Shown here: positions 1-10,592 of the stretch, one piece after another
Layout of the letters: every line of letters starts with the position of its first letter
Position numbering within the stretch: the first letter of the stretch is position 1
Assembly: GCF_016415625.1 (NCBI RefSeq)
Contig: NZ_WBXP01000018.1
Span: 1-64,000, forward strand
Source: Shimwellia pseudoproteus
GTDB lineage: Bacteria > Pseudomonadota > Gammaproteobacteria > Enterobacterales > Enterobacteriaceae
Direction: 5' to 3'
Length of the DNA stretch: 64,000 bases
The notes under the pieces: model-generated
What the model saw: only the letters and a program-made list of their open reading frames with translations
What the model was told of the DNA's origin: nothing
Databases searched by the model: none
Made by a program: the position numbers and the translations under genes

Positions 1-106
1 TTTGAACTTTTGCTTTGTCACAGGATGTCGCTACAGGGTCAGGAGTGTGGTGATCTGATCCTAATTTCGGCTAAAAGTTCGATTTATTCAACAAAGCCGA
101 TCCATA

Positions 107-838
107 TTGCTATTTGCCGTGATATCGCTCTTTGCATTAAGGGAGTGCATCACACTAACGCCGACCCGGCGCGGCGATCACGAGGCGCTTTTTTGGTGTT
201 TTTTCATCATTCTGCCGCTGCAATATTTTCTTGTCGGTATTCAGTGGTACGGCGTATTTGCCATTTTTATTCCGGTCTACGCATTTTTATTTATCCCCAC
301 CCGGATGGCGCTCTCCGGTGACAGTAAAAACTTTTTAGAAAGAAGTGCCAAAATACAGTGGAGTATGATGCTTGCTGTTTATTGCATTAGCTATGCGCCA
401 GCGCTACTGATGTTACCCGTGGCCGGATACGAAAATCAGAATATAAAATTGTTATTGTTTCTGATGATTGTGGTGCAACTTTCTGACGTGCTGCAATACG
501 TCTTCGGTAAGTTAATCGGCAAAAGGCCGATTGCGCCAGCGCTCAGCCCGAATAAAACCATTGAGGGGTTTATTGGGGGGATTGCTTCCGCCACGTTAGT
601 CGGCGCACTGCTCTGGTGGGTGACACCGTTTGCGCCATGGCAGGCGGCGCTGATTTCCCTCGCCATCACCCTGTTAGGGTTTGCGGGAGGGCTCTGTATG
701 TCGGCCATAAAACGCGACCGCGGCGTAAAAGACTTTGGCGCCATGATTGAAGGGCATGGCGGCATGATGGATCGTATTGATTCACTGTGTTTTTCCGCCC
801 CGGTCTTTTTCCACCTTGTCCGGTTTTATTTCACCTGA
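107..838 (+). CDS. CdsA/YnbB-like phosphatidate cytidylyltransferase, 5'-truncated
   Basis: This looks like the C-terminal part of a membrane CDP-diglyceride synthase, which makes CDP-diacylglycerol from phosphatidate and CTP. The family signature is intact: SAIKRD at residues 199-204, KD at 208-209 and HGGMMDRID at 217-225, with the SPNKTIEGFIGG stretch at 147-158. Several hydrophobic segments precede it. The reading frame is closed by TGA at 56-58 and TAA at 62-64, and the first usable codon is a TTG at 107. That leaves 243 residues where relatives have roughly 285-300, so about the first 50-70 residues (the first membrane segments) are missing, and the upstream bases show no match to them in any frame. 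It is probably a remnant or the product of a rearrangement. It lies 35 bp before tssF on the same strand. A functional short form cannot be excluded. Confidence 0.6.
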   Translation: MLFAVISLFALRECITLTPTRRGDHEALFWCFFIILPLQYFLVGIQWYGVFAIFIPVYAFLFIPTRMALSGDSKNFLERSAKIQWSMMLAVYCISYAPALLMLPVAGYENQNIKLLLFLMIVVQLSDVLQYVFGKLIGKRPIAPALSPNKTIEGFIGGIASATLVGALLWWVTPFAPWQAALISLAITLLGFAGGLCMSAIKRDRGVKDFGAMIEGHGGMMDRIDSLCFSAPVFFHLVRFYFT

Positions 839-873
839 CCTCCCCGCCGTTATTCTTCCTGTTGTGAGACATT

Positions 874-2628
874 ATGGACGATTTAACCCTGCGTTATTAC
901 GACGCTGAAATGCGCTACCTGCTTGAGGCCGGTGAAGAGTTTGCCCGCGCCCACCCGGAACAGGCGGCACGGCTAAACCTCGATAAAGCCGGTGCCCGTG
1001 ACCCGTATGTCGAACGGCTGTTTGAAGGCTTTGCCTTTATGATGGGGCGGCTGCGCCAAAAGCTGGATGACGATTTACCGGAGCTGACAGAAGGGCTGGT
1101 CAGCCTGCTGTGGCCGCATTACCTGCGTACCATACCGTCCCTGTCGGTAGTTGAATTTTACCCGGACTGGCGGGCACTGAAAGAGCCGGTATCTATTGCC
1201 AAAGGTGTTGAGGTGCTGTCGCGGCCCATTGGCGAGAAGGACACCCGCTGCCGCTACAGCACCACCCAGGCGATCAGCCTTCAGCCGCTGTCGCTGGTAC
1301 GGGCCAGGCTGCTCACCGACCCTGAAGGCCGTTCGGTTATTACCCTGCGTTTTGAATGCAGCGACCTGGCCGACTGGCAACGCTGCGATCTTAGCCGCAT
1401 TGCGTTTTACTTCAATGCCGACGCCCCACTGGCCTGTGCCATGCACGAGGCGTTTACCATGAATGTAGCCCGCCTGGGGTTGAGGTTACCCGGTGAGGCG
1501 GACAGCAAGCCCCTGGACGGGCATTTCACTGCCGAAGGATTTGGTGACGACGATATCCTGTGGCCCAGGGGCAGTAGCGGTTTTAGTGGTTATCAGCTGT
1601 TGCTGGAGTATTTCACCTTCCGCGAGAAGTTTATGTTTACCGCACTGCGCGGGCTGGAGCAGGTCACTTTCCCGACGGAGCTGCGCGGGTTTGAGATTGA
1701 TGTCGTACTGAGCGAACGCTGGGCCCACGATTTTAGCTTTACCGAAAAGCATCTGCGGCTTAACTGTGTGCCGGTCATTAACCTTTTCCCGCTGGAGTCC
1801 GATCCGCTGGCGGTGAACGCACTACAAACGGAATACCTGCTTAACCCGATGCGCATACAGGATGGCCACACTGAAATATATAGCGTGGATTCCGTCACGC
1901 CCTCCAGCCAGCACCGGTATGTGCCATTCTCCAGTTTTCGCCATAAAGGCGGGATGCTGCACCATGATGCGCCGGAATATTACTACCACACCCGCGTGCG
2001 CCGGGGGCCGTCCGGGCTGCACAACACCTGGCTTACCCTCGGCGGTGAGGCGTTCGATAATCATACTGTGCCGGAAGAGGAGAGCCTCTCCCTGACGCTG
2101 ACCGGCACCAATGGTCAGCTACCGCGCCGCGCGCTGCAAAGCACAGTGCTCGATAGGGTGATGAAAACCACCCCGGCCAGCATGGCGGTGCGTAATCTCT
2201 GCGCTCCGACGTTACCCTGCTATCCGCCGGATCAGGATCGCTTCCACTGGCGCATATTGAGCCACCTTGGCAGTAGTTTTCTCTCGATGATGGACAATGC
2301 CGATGTGCTGCGCGGCACCCTGGCACTGTATGAGTGGACCCACAGCGAGATGAACCGCCGCCGGCTGGAGGCCATTATCGGGGTGACGCACAGCGAAGCG
2401 GAGCGCTTTGAGCAGGGCTATCTGGTCCGCGGCGTACAGATTGAGATTACGCTCGATAGTCATGGCTTTGCCGGGCGCGGCGATATCTGCCTGTTTGGTG
2501 AAATGCTCAGCCGCTTCTTTGCGTTGTATACCGATATCTACCTGTTCAACCGTCTGATTATTATTCTGCAACCAACCGGAGAGCGCCTGGAATGGGAAGA
2601 GAAGCACAACCGCCGTATTCCCGGCTGA
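874..2628 (+). CDS. tssF: Type VI secretion baseplate subunit TssF (VasA/ImpG family)
   Basis: TssF is a wedge component of the T6SS baseplate and acts with TssG, TssE and TssK in the cytoplasm under the membrane complex. The 584 residues match the usual family length. The N-terminal region has the family pattern of a tyrosine-rich start followed by EEFARAHPE, DPYVERLFEGFAF and KLDDDLPEL, and continues into LLWPHYLRTIPS. The C-terminus ends in the charged GERLEWEEKHNRR region that overlaps the next gene. The ATG at 874 is preceded only by a weak GTGAGA. It starts a tight block tssF-tssG-tssJ-tssE on the plus strand, consistent with co-translation of baseplate parts. No frameshift is seen. Confidence 0.92.
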   Translation: MDDLTLRYYDAEMRYLLEAGEEFARAHPEQAARLNLDKAGARDPYVERLFEGFAFMMGRLRQKLDDDLPELTEGLVSLLWPHYLRTIPSLSVVEFYPDWRALKEPVSIAKGVEVLSRPIGEKDTRCRYSTTQAISLQPLSLVRARLLTDPEGRSVITLRFECSDLADWQRCDLSRIAFYFNADAPLACAMHEAFTMNVARLGLRLPGEADSKPLDGHFTAEGFGDDDILWPRGSSGFSGYQLLLEYFTFREKFMFTALRGLEQVTFPTELRGFEIDVVLSERWAHDFSFTEKHLRLNCVPVINLFPLESDPLAVNALQTEYLLNPMRIQDGHTEIYSVDSVTPSSQHRYVPFSSFRHKGGMLHHDAPEYYYHTRVRRGPSGLHNTWLTLGGEAFDNHTVPEEESLSLTLTGTNGQLPRRALQSTVLDRVMKTTPASMAVRNLCAPTLPCYPPDQDRFHWRILSHLGSSFLSMMDNADVLRGTLALYEWTHSEMNRRRLEAIIGVTHSEAERFEQGYLVRGVQIEITLDSHGFAGRGDICLFGEMLSRFFALYTDIYLFNRLIIILQPTGERLEWEEKHNRRIPG

Positions 2629-3677
2629 GCCCGCGACTGGAGGCCGATCTTCACCGGATAAGCTTCTATCGCTTCTGCCAGCTACTGGAAAAGCGCCAGC
2701 CTGGCAAGCCGTTACTCGGCGCCACCAGCCATCCCGCAGATGATCCGGTGCGCTTTTGCCCGCACCCGGGAATGGGGTTTCCCGTCAGTGAGTTGAAAGC
2801 GGTTGAGTATGATGACGAGGACGACGCGGCACCGGCTGTTATCCGCACCACGTTTATGGGGATATACGGTGTTGACTCGCCGCTGCCCACGGCGTATCTC
2901 GATGACATTACCCAGCGTCGGGAGGGCCATGAGGCGTTACAGGGGTTCCTCGATATTTTTAGCCACCGCATCCTGACGCAGTTTTACCGCATCTGGCGCA
3001 AATACTGCTACCCGGCCAGCTTCGAACCCGGCGGCAGCGACGCTATCTCCCGGGCGCTGCTCGGGCTGGCCGGGCTGGGGATCCCCGGTACCGCAAACCA
3101 TATCACCACGCCGCTCTCGCGTTTTCTGGCGCTGCTGGGCGTATTGCGCCAGCCGGGCAAAACCCAGCAAGGGGTGCAGGTGCTGGTGGGTCTGTTGGCG
3201 CCGCACACCCGGGTGCGGGTCAGCCCGTATAGCCCGCGCCCCGTCGCAATCCGCCAGCCGCTGGGATTTTATGGCGAGGCGGGTTTCCTGCTGGATGGCA
3301 GTATGCCGCTGGGGGATGAAGCGATGGATACCAACAGCCAGCTGTTGATAGCGCTGGCCACGGATAACGCACAGGAGACCCAGGAGTGGATGCCGGACGG
3401 CGCGTGCTTTCAGGATCTGCTGGTGATGTTACGGGTCTATCTGGGCTGGCGATTCAACGCCCGGATCACGCTAACGGCCCGTACCCAGTTGCTGGCAGCC
3501 ACTCCGTTGGGGGAGGCGCCTTTCTGGCTGGGCATGAATGGCGTGCTGGGCGCCGGGGAGGAAACCCTCCCGGAGGGCATTCCGCCCACCGTAACGACCG
3601 AACTGGGTTATTACGCGGGCCTGCAACCCGCCACACCACAACAAGGAAATCGACGTGTCAGATACCGGTTTGTCTAA
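2592..3677 (+). CDS. tssG: Type VI secretion baseplate subunit TssG (VasB/ImpH family)
   Basis: TssG pairs with TssF to form the baseplate wedge. The 361-residue protein fits the family. Near the N-terminus it has the typical RISFYRFCQLLEKR segment and then VRFCPHPGMGFPVSEL; around residues 90-110 it has the MGIYGVDSPLPTAYLDDI motif that marks the family, and later the FLDIFSHRILTQFYRIWRKY block. The ATG at 2592 lies 37 bases inside the tssF reading frame and its own end overlaps tssJ by 23 bases. These overlaps point to one translationally coupled operon. Confidence 0.92.
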   Translation: MGREAQPPYSRLSPRLEADLHRISFYRFCQLLEKRQPGKPLLGATSHPADDPVRFCPHPGMGFPVSELKAVEYDDEDDAAPAVIRTTFMGIYGVDSPLPTAYLDDITQRREGHEALQGFLDIFSHRILTQFYRIWRKYCYPASFEPGGSDAISRALLGLAGLGIPGTANHITTPLSRFLALLGVLRQPGKTQQGVQVLVGLLAPHTRVRVSPYSPRPVAIRQPLGFYGEAGFLLDGSMPLGDEAMDTNSQLLIALATDNAQETQEWMPDGACFQDLLVMLRVYLGWRFNARITLTARTQLLAATPLGEAPFWLGMNGVLGAGEETLPEGIPPTVTTELGYYAGLQPATPQQGNRRVRYRFV

Positions 3678-4191
3678 CATTCTCCCCTGGCTGTTGGCCC
3701 TCAGCCTGACGGGCTGCGGGGCGGCACAGCGTGTCACTGATGGCACCGCGTCGGCATTACGGGCGGTGTTTTACCCGCAGATTAAGGTACTGCGGCTGGA
3801 TTTTACCGCCCGCGCAGCACTCAATACCGACACCCGTGAGAGCTATTCGCTGTCTGAGCCGGTGATGGTGCGCGTTTACCAGTTGAAGGCCCGGGAAACG
3901 TTCGACCGGGCGGTATATCAGCAACTGCTGAACGAGGGCGATATCCTGCTGGCAGGTGACCTGCTTGCCAGGCGTGATGTGGTGATAACGCCCGGCGGGA
4001 ATGTGAGCCTGGATATGCCAATGGCGGCCGACGCGCAATTTGTTGCTGTAGTGGGGCTGTTTCGCCACCCGGACACTACCAAAAACACCTGGAAGCTGGT
4101 GCTGCCCCGTACGGCACTGGACCCGGATAAACCTCGGGTGCTTGAGGCCGCCAGCAACTATCTGACGCTGCTGCCCATTAAGGATAAATAA
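3655..4191 (+). CDS. tssJ: Type VI secretion outer-membrane lipoprotein TssJ (VasD family)
   Basis: TssJ is the lipoprotein that anchors the TssJ-TssL-TssM membrane complex to the outer membrane and binds TssM in the periplasm. The 178-residue product opens with a short hydrophobic signal segment and a lipobox LTGC with the lipidated Cys at residue 21. The mature part is rich in beta-strand patterns such as ESYSLSEPVMVRVYQL and ends in a long hydrophobic NYLTLLPI strand, as in other VasD proteins. The start is GTG at 3655, preceded by AAGGAA at proper spacing. Its TAA shares the last base with the tssE ATG. Its partners TssL and TssM are not in the window. Confidence 0.88.
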   Translation: MSDTGLSNILPWLLALSLTGCGAAQRVTDGTASALRAVFYPQIKVLRLDFTARAALNTDTRESYSLSEPVMVRVYQLKARETFDRAVYQQLLNEGDILLAGDLLARRDVVITPGGNVSLDMPMAADAQFVAVVGLFRHPDTTKNTWKLVLPRTALDPDKPRVLEAASNYLTLLPIKDK

Positions 4192-4631
4192 TGGCTCAGG
4201 AATATAACTCCCCGTCGCTGTATGAGTTGCTGGTGGGGAACTTCACCGGCGGCCTGGCGCTCCATCAGGTGAATGAGCAGCACCAGGTTATCCTCTCGGT
4301 GCTGGATAACATGCAGCGTATTCTCAACTGCCGGGCCGGGACACTGGCGCATTTGCCGGATTATGGCCTGCCGGATATGACGACCATTTTGCAGGGGATG
4401 CCGGGTACCACCCATCAGCTGATGGCTACCTTCTCGGCTGTTCTGCTTAAATATGAACCCCGGGTGAAAAGCATCGCGGTGGTGGTGCTGGAGCATACGC
4501 ATCCCGGTAGGTTGCGCTACGCCATTGATGCGGAGCTCAACGGGCTGGGGCTGGTGCGCTATGGCACGGTGTTTATACCGGAAGGGCGCGTACTGTTGCG
4601 TCATCTGAAGCAGCAATATGCAGGCGCATAG
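4191..4631 (+). CDS. tssE: Type VI secretion baseplate subunit TssE (GPW/gp25 family)
   Basis: TssE is the small gp25-like wedge protein that helps start sheath polymerisation. The 146-residue protein has the lysozyme-like fold motif of the family, with NCRAGTLAHLPDYGLPD spanning residues 46-62 and the characteristic LLKYEPRVKSI further on. The ATG at 4191 overlaps the stop codon of tssJ by one base, so its translation is probably coupled to the upstream gene. Length and motif order are normal for the family. Confidence 0.9.
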   Translation: MAQEYNSPSLYELLVGNFTGGLALHQVNEQHQVILSVLDNMQRILNCRAGTLAHLPDYGLPDMTTILQGMPGTTHQLMATFSAVLLKYEPRVKSIAVVVLEHTHPGRLRYAIDAELNGLGLVRYGTVFIPEGRVLLRHLKQQYAGA

Positions 4632-4688
4632 CGCCCGAGTTTGCCACCGACACTTTCATCACTTCCCGCTATTGAATGGATATAACCC

Positions 4689-5960
4689 GTGAACAATCCC
4701 GCCCAACACAAAACCGGTGGCGACCCGCGCTTGCTGCCGGATTATGTCGCCCTGTGTGACGAACTGGCAAAACTTTCTCACCCGGCGCGCCCGGATATTG
4801 ACTGGCACCGCGTGGTGCAGCTTAGCGGCGTGCTGTTTCGCCACAACGGCGTGGAACTGCAAACCGCCTGCTGGTATACCCTTGCCCGGGCACGCACCGC
4901 CGGGATAGCCGGGCTGAACGACGGCCTGGCTATCCTCTCGGCCCTGTTGCGCTACCAGTGGCAGGTATTCTGGCCCTTGTCTGCCCATGCCCGGGCCGAT
5001 ATCCTCGCCGGTTTTAGCCAGCGGCTACAGTCGGCGCTGCGTACCCTGGTGCTGAATAATGGCGACCTGGCGCAGGTATATCTGGCCGGGCAACAGCTGA
5101 ACAGGATCAGGGATATTCTGCAACAGCAGGAGTCCGGGAGTGCCCGCCAACTGGAGGCCCTGTGTGCCTTTATGCACAATGCGGCTCTCCGTCTGGAAAA
5201 CGCCACCCCCGGGCACCTGCCGCCAGCGCTGTCGGATACTGTCGCTGAGGTGGCTGAGGGTATGTATGTTGAACGTCCGGTGTATACCGGCAGCGGCCGG
5301 TACTGTGAACCACCCGCCGCAGTGCCGCCAATGGTGAGAGCGGCTTTGCAACCCAGCCTGCATCCGGGGCGCCGCTTTATCCTCGGTGTAGTGATGGGGG
5401 TCGTAACCGGTGTGGTGGTGGGGATAGCGTCGGTGATGGTGCCGGGTGGCGCCGGAGGGTGGGGGTGGCCGTCTTCACCCTCGGGGGCGGATCGGGCACT
5501 GCCGGTGAATGCCAGTGAGCAGGCGTTAAACCGGTTACAGGCACTGCCGCCCCTGTGGCGCCATACCTATGGCTTTGCGCTGATTGCCAGGGCAGAACCC
5601 GGGGAGGCCGACAGGCTGCGCGCCCAGTGGCAGGGCTATATTCACGGTAATGCTCTGCCGCCGGAGGCGCTTTCTGGCTGGCACCAGGGGATGGAAGGGT
5701 TGCAGGAGATGGCCCGGCGCCTGAATACCCTTGATGAGCGCAAAGGGAAGTATCTGACCGGCTCTGAACTGAAGTCGATGGTCTTTACCATCACCCAGCA
5801 TTTTTCCCGGGCAGTGCCGGTGGAAGAACGTCTGTATCAGCTCAGCCACGCCGGGGACAATGCGCCACTGGCTGCCCAGCAGCTACAGCTGGATATCTAT
5901 TTGGATCAGCTACTCAACCGCTACATGCTGATTCAGCAACAGATTAATGAAGGGGCGTGA
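4689..5960 (+). CDS. tssA: T6SS TssA/VasL-type protein with ImpA N-terminal domain
   Basis: This 423-residue protein begins with an ImpA_N-type domain (about residues 10-120, including LAILSALLRYQWQVFWP), the region shared by TssA proteins that cap or organise the T6SS sheath. It is followed by a linker, one hydrophobic membrane segment at about residues 230-251, and a C-terminal domain of about 150 residues resembling VasL/TagA-type proteins. The membrane anchor separates it from classical soluble TssA, so it may be a sheath-anchoring accessory rather than the assembly cap. The start is GTG at 4689; the Shine-Dalgarno is poor. It follows tssE by 57 bp and ends the T6SS block, meeting pflA tail to tail. 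The exact subclass is uncertain. Confidence 0.75.
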   Translation: MNNPAQHKTGGDPRLLPDYVALCDELAKLSHPARPDIDWHRVVQLSGVLFRHNGVELQTACWYTLARARTAGIAGLNDGLAILSALLRYQWQVFWPLSAHARADILAGFSQRLQSALRTLVLNNGDLAQVYLAGQQLNRIRDILQQQESGSARQLEALCAFMHNAALRLENATPGHLPPALSDTVAEVAEGMYVERPVYTGSGRYCEPPAAVPPMVRAALQPSLHPGRRFILGVVMGVVTGVVVGIASVMVPGGAGGWGWPSSPSGADRALPVNASEQALNRLQALPPLWRHTYGFALIARAEPGEADRLRAQWQGYIHGNALPPEALSGWHQGMEGLQEMARRLNTLDERKGKYLTGSELKSMVFTITQHFSRAVPVEERLYQLSHAGDNAPLAAQQLQLDIYLDQLLNRYMLIQQQINEGA

Positions 5961-5972
5961 AGGTGGGGAAAA

Positions 5973-6000
5973 GCACCGGCCTGATGTCGCAGACCGGTGC
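5973..6000 (-). terminator. Terminator of the pfl operon (pflA end)
   Basis: An 11-bp stem with one mismatch (5973-5983 with 5990-6000) lies between the converging tssA and pflA genes. Read on the minus strand it is followed by TTTT, so it fits an intrinsic terminator for pflA. On the plus strand no T-run follows. Confidence 0.55.
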
Positions 6001-6018
6001 ATAAGGTGGAGAGGTGGG

Positions 6019-6759
6019 TCAGTACATTACTTTATGGCCGTACTGCTCCAGGATCCCCTTAACGCGCTCCATGGTCTCTTTTTTCGGCGGCTTGATCCCG
6101 TCCAGCTTGTACTCTTCGCCCATGGCCGTCCATTTATGTTTGCCCAGCTCATGGTAGGGCAGCAGCTCTATCTTCTCGACGTTCCCCATATCCCGGGTAA
6201 ATTCACCGAGGCGGTGAGCAGAGTCATCATCGTCTGACCAGCCCGGCACCACCACGTAACGAATCCAGGTATTGATTCCGCGTTTAGAGATGTATTTGGC
6301 GAAGTCGAGGGTGCGCTGGTTTGATACCCCGACCAGGTTCTGGTGGATATCGTCGTTCATTTGCTTGAGGTCGAGCATCACCAGATCGGTTACGTCGAGC
6401 AGCTCATCAATCACCGGATCGTAACGGCGGACAAAACCGTTAGTGTCGAGGCAGGTGTGGATACCCTCTTTTTTGCAGGCCCGGAACCAGTCACGCACAA
6501 ACTCAGCCTGCAGGATAGCTTCGCCGCCGGAGGCGGTCACACCGCCGCCCGAGGCATTCATAAAGTGGCGGTAGGTTACAACGTCTTTCATTAACTCTTC
6601 AACGGTGATTTCTTTACCGCCGTGGGTATCCCAGGTATCCCGGTTATGGCAGTACATGCAGCGCATCAGGCAGCCCTGGAAGAAGGTAATAAAGCGGATG
6701 CCGGGGCCATCCACAGTACCGCAGGATTCGAAGGAGTGAATACGACCAATTACTGACAT
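6019..6759 (-). CDS. pflA: Pyruvate formate-lyase activating enzyme PflA
   Basis: PflA is a cytoplasmic radical SAM enzyme that uses S-adenosylmethionine and a 4Fe-4S cluster to place a glycyl radical on PflB under anaerobic conditions. The radical SAM cysteines are visible as C30, C34 and C37 in a CxxxCxxC motif. A GGE motif (ASGGEAIL) for SAM binding follows. The 246-residue length equals the E. coli enzyme and the N-terminus [10 protein letters not shown] is canonical. It lies 246 bp downstream of pflB on the minus strand, behind a pflB terminator, and so probably has its own promoter in that gap. Confidence 0.98.
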   Translation of the reverse strand: MSVIGRIHSFESCGTVDGPGIRFITFFQGCLMRCMYCHNRDTWDTHGGKEITVEELMKDVVTYRHFMNASGGGVTASGGEAILQAEFVRDWFRACKKEGIHTCLDTNGFVRRYDPVIDELLDVTDLVMLDLKQMNDDIHQNLVGVSNQRTLDFAKYISKRGINTWIRYVVVPGWSDDDDSAHRLGEFTRDMGNVEKIELLPYHELGKHKWTAMGEEYKLDGIKPPKKETMERVKGILEQYGHKVMY

Positions 6760-6935
6760 TGCGGTGTTATCTCCATGTATACCCCCTGTGGCGGGGTGGG
6801 TGAGCGCGGGTCTGGTTGCCGCGTCGAGTCTGTTTTGGCAGAGAACTGTATAAACAACAGGTACCTGGCAAAACCGGCTCCGGAGAGAAGGTGAGATCGC
6901 CTTACACTCAACAGTACGTCTGATACTGACCAGTA

Positions 6936-6962
6936 TAAGAAAGGCCCCACTTTCGTGGAGCC
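6936..6962 (-). terminator. Terminator downstream of pflB
   Basis: On the minus strand an 8-bp stem (GGCTCCAC with GTGGGGCC, one G-T-type mismatch, GAAA loop, 6943-6962) is followed by TTTCTT. It lies 43 bp after the pflB stop and separates pflB from pflA transcription. An inverted repeat (ATACTG AC CAGTAT, 6923-6936) adjoins it. Confidence 0.65.
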
Positions 6963-7005
6963 TTCATTTTACGCTTATTCAAACGTTTTTTCAGTCAAAA
7001 CCACA

Positions 7006-9288
<2,283 letters not shown>

Positions 9289-9340
9289 TTAACACCTACC
9301 TTCTAGTGTGGATATCTTATTTACTACCCGGTTGCGGTAC

Positions 9341-10198
9341 TTAGTGCTTATCGCCGCCGCGTAGGTAAATTACCCAGTAAGTCAACCCAACTAACAAACC
9401 GCCACCAATAATGTTCCCGATAGTCACCGGAAGCAGGTTATCGGTGATGAAGTTCATCACAGTCAGGTGAGAAAAATTCTCCGGACTGGACCCAACCGCG
9501 GTCCAAAATTCCGGCGTTGCGAAATCACGAATCACAATCCCCATCGGGATCATAAACATGTTTGCAATACTGTGTTCGAAGCCGCTGGCCACGAACATCG
9601 CCACAGGTAAAATCATGGCGAACATTTTATCCATCAGGCTGCGGCCAGAGTAGCTCATCCAGACCGCGAGGCAGACCATCAGGTTTGCCAGGATGCCAAG
9701 GCAGACCGCCTCAACAAAAGTATGATGCATTTTATGGTCTGCGGTCTGGAGTACGTTCAGGCCCCAGGCGCCGTTAGCCGTCATATATTCACCTGACAGC
9801 CAAATCAGCAAGACAAAGAGTAATGCACCCACCAGGTTGCCGACATAGACGTTAATCCAGTTTCGCGCCAGTTGGCCCCAGGTAATTCTGCCGCTGGCTT
9901 TAGCGACGACGATCAAAACAGTAGAGGTGAACAGATCGGCACCGCAGATAACACACAGGATCAGGCCCAGTGAAAAGCATAGACCACCAACAAGTTTGGT
10001 GATGCCAAAGGGCATTGCAGCCGCGCCTGTGGTTGCGGTGATATAAAATACGAAGGCGATAGAAATAAATACGCCAGCAGTGATTGCCAAATAAAATATC
10101 GTTAATGGTTGTTTCGTTGCTTTATAGACACCAGCTTCTTCAGCGACTTTCGCCATAGCGGGAGGAAGCAATAGATCAAAAGGGTTGTCAGCTTTCAC
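9341..10198 (-). CDS. focA: Formate channel FocA
   Basis: FocA is the inner-membrane pentameric channel for formate, acting beside PflB. I place the start at the GTG at 10198 (VKADNPFDLLLPPAMAKVAEEAG), not at the longer frame reaching 10327. This gives 285 residues, exactly the E. coli length; an AGAGAG ribosome site sits just upstream; and the extra 43 codons contain the promoter elements. The central histidine region GFEHSIANMFMIPMG and the omega-loop region GADLFTSTV of the FNT family are present, with six membrane segments. It is the first gene of focA-pflB. Confidence 0.97.
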   Translation of the reverse strand: MKADNPFDLLLPPAMAKVAEEAGVYKATKQPLTIFYLAITAGVFISIAFVFYITATTGAAAMPFGITKLVGGLCFSLGLILCVICGADLFTSTVLIVVAKASGRITWGQLARNWINVYVGNLVGALLFVLLIWLSGEYMTANGAWGLNVLQTADHKMHHTFVEAVCLGILANLMVCLAVWMSYSGRSLMDKMFAMILPVAMFVASGFEHSIANMFMIPMGIVIRDFATPEFWTAVGSSPENFSHLTVMNFITDNLLPVTIGNIIGGGLLVGLTYWVIYLRGGDKH

Positions 10199-10373
10199 AC
10201 TAACTCTCTCTTTATTAATTCGGCGACCAGATACTAACAAAGCATTATAGAGTAAAATTTGATGCAGATCATATGTCGCCAAGCTAACGGGCCCGAAAAC
10301 TACAGGGTTATTGTGAGTTTTAGGCATAAGTTTTTGATTATCCTGATAAAAATAAATTTTAAAAATTATTATA
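10199..10373 (-). promoter_or_regulatory. focA-pflB promoter region with FNR-like site
   Basis: On the minus strand an FNR-like dyad, read on the plus strand as TTGAT-GCAG-ATCAT at 10259-10272, matches TTGAT-N4-ATCAA except for the last base. A TAGTAT -10 hexamer (plus 10231-10236) would put the start near 10224, so the dyad is centred close to -41.5, the standard class II activation spacing. A second possible -10 (TATAAT, plus 10368-10373) lies further upstream. The rest of the 394-bp gap up to ycaO is AT-rich, apart from the ycaO terminator. FNR control of focA-pfl is established in E. coli; the exact start sites here are inferred. Confidence 0.6.
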
Positions 10374-10521
10374 TCTGTTGAATAACGTTGTGAGACCTCC
10401 CTGTAATCGTAAAAAAAGATTGACTAATAATGCTTAAAAGTAGCAGTGCCCCCTGGGCTTGTTATTTTATTTACCCATTGGTAACTCAGCTATTACATTT
10501 AAAGTATTATTCGCCGCGGAA

Positions 10522-10550
10522 TAAAAAAACGGGGCAATTCAATGCCCCGT
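10522..10550 (-). terminator. Terminator of ycaO
   Basis: A perfect 8-bp stem ACGGGGCA / TGCCCCGT with a 6-base loop (10529-10550) is followed on the minus strand by TTTTTTTA. It lies 42 bp downstream of the ycaO stop. Confidence 0.85.
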
Positions 10551-10592
10551 AATATAGCGGATAATCCAGAGTTATCCTATCCAAAAGTGGTA

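Noticed and set aside
10199-10327. N-terminal extension of focA
   Set aside because: The frame is open, but it contains the FNR-like site and the -10 box; the GTG at 10198 with its ribosome site gives the standard 285 residues.
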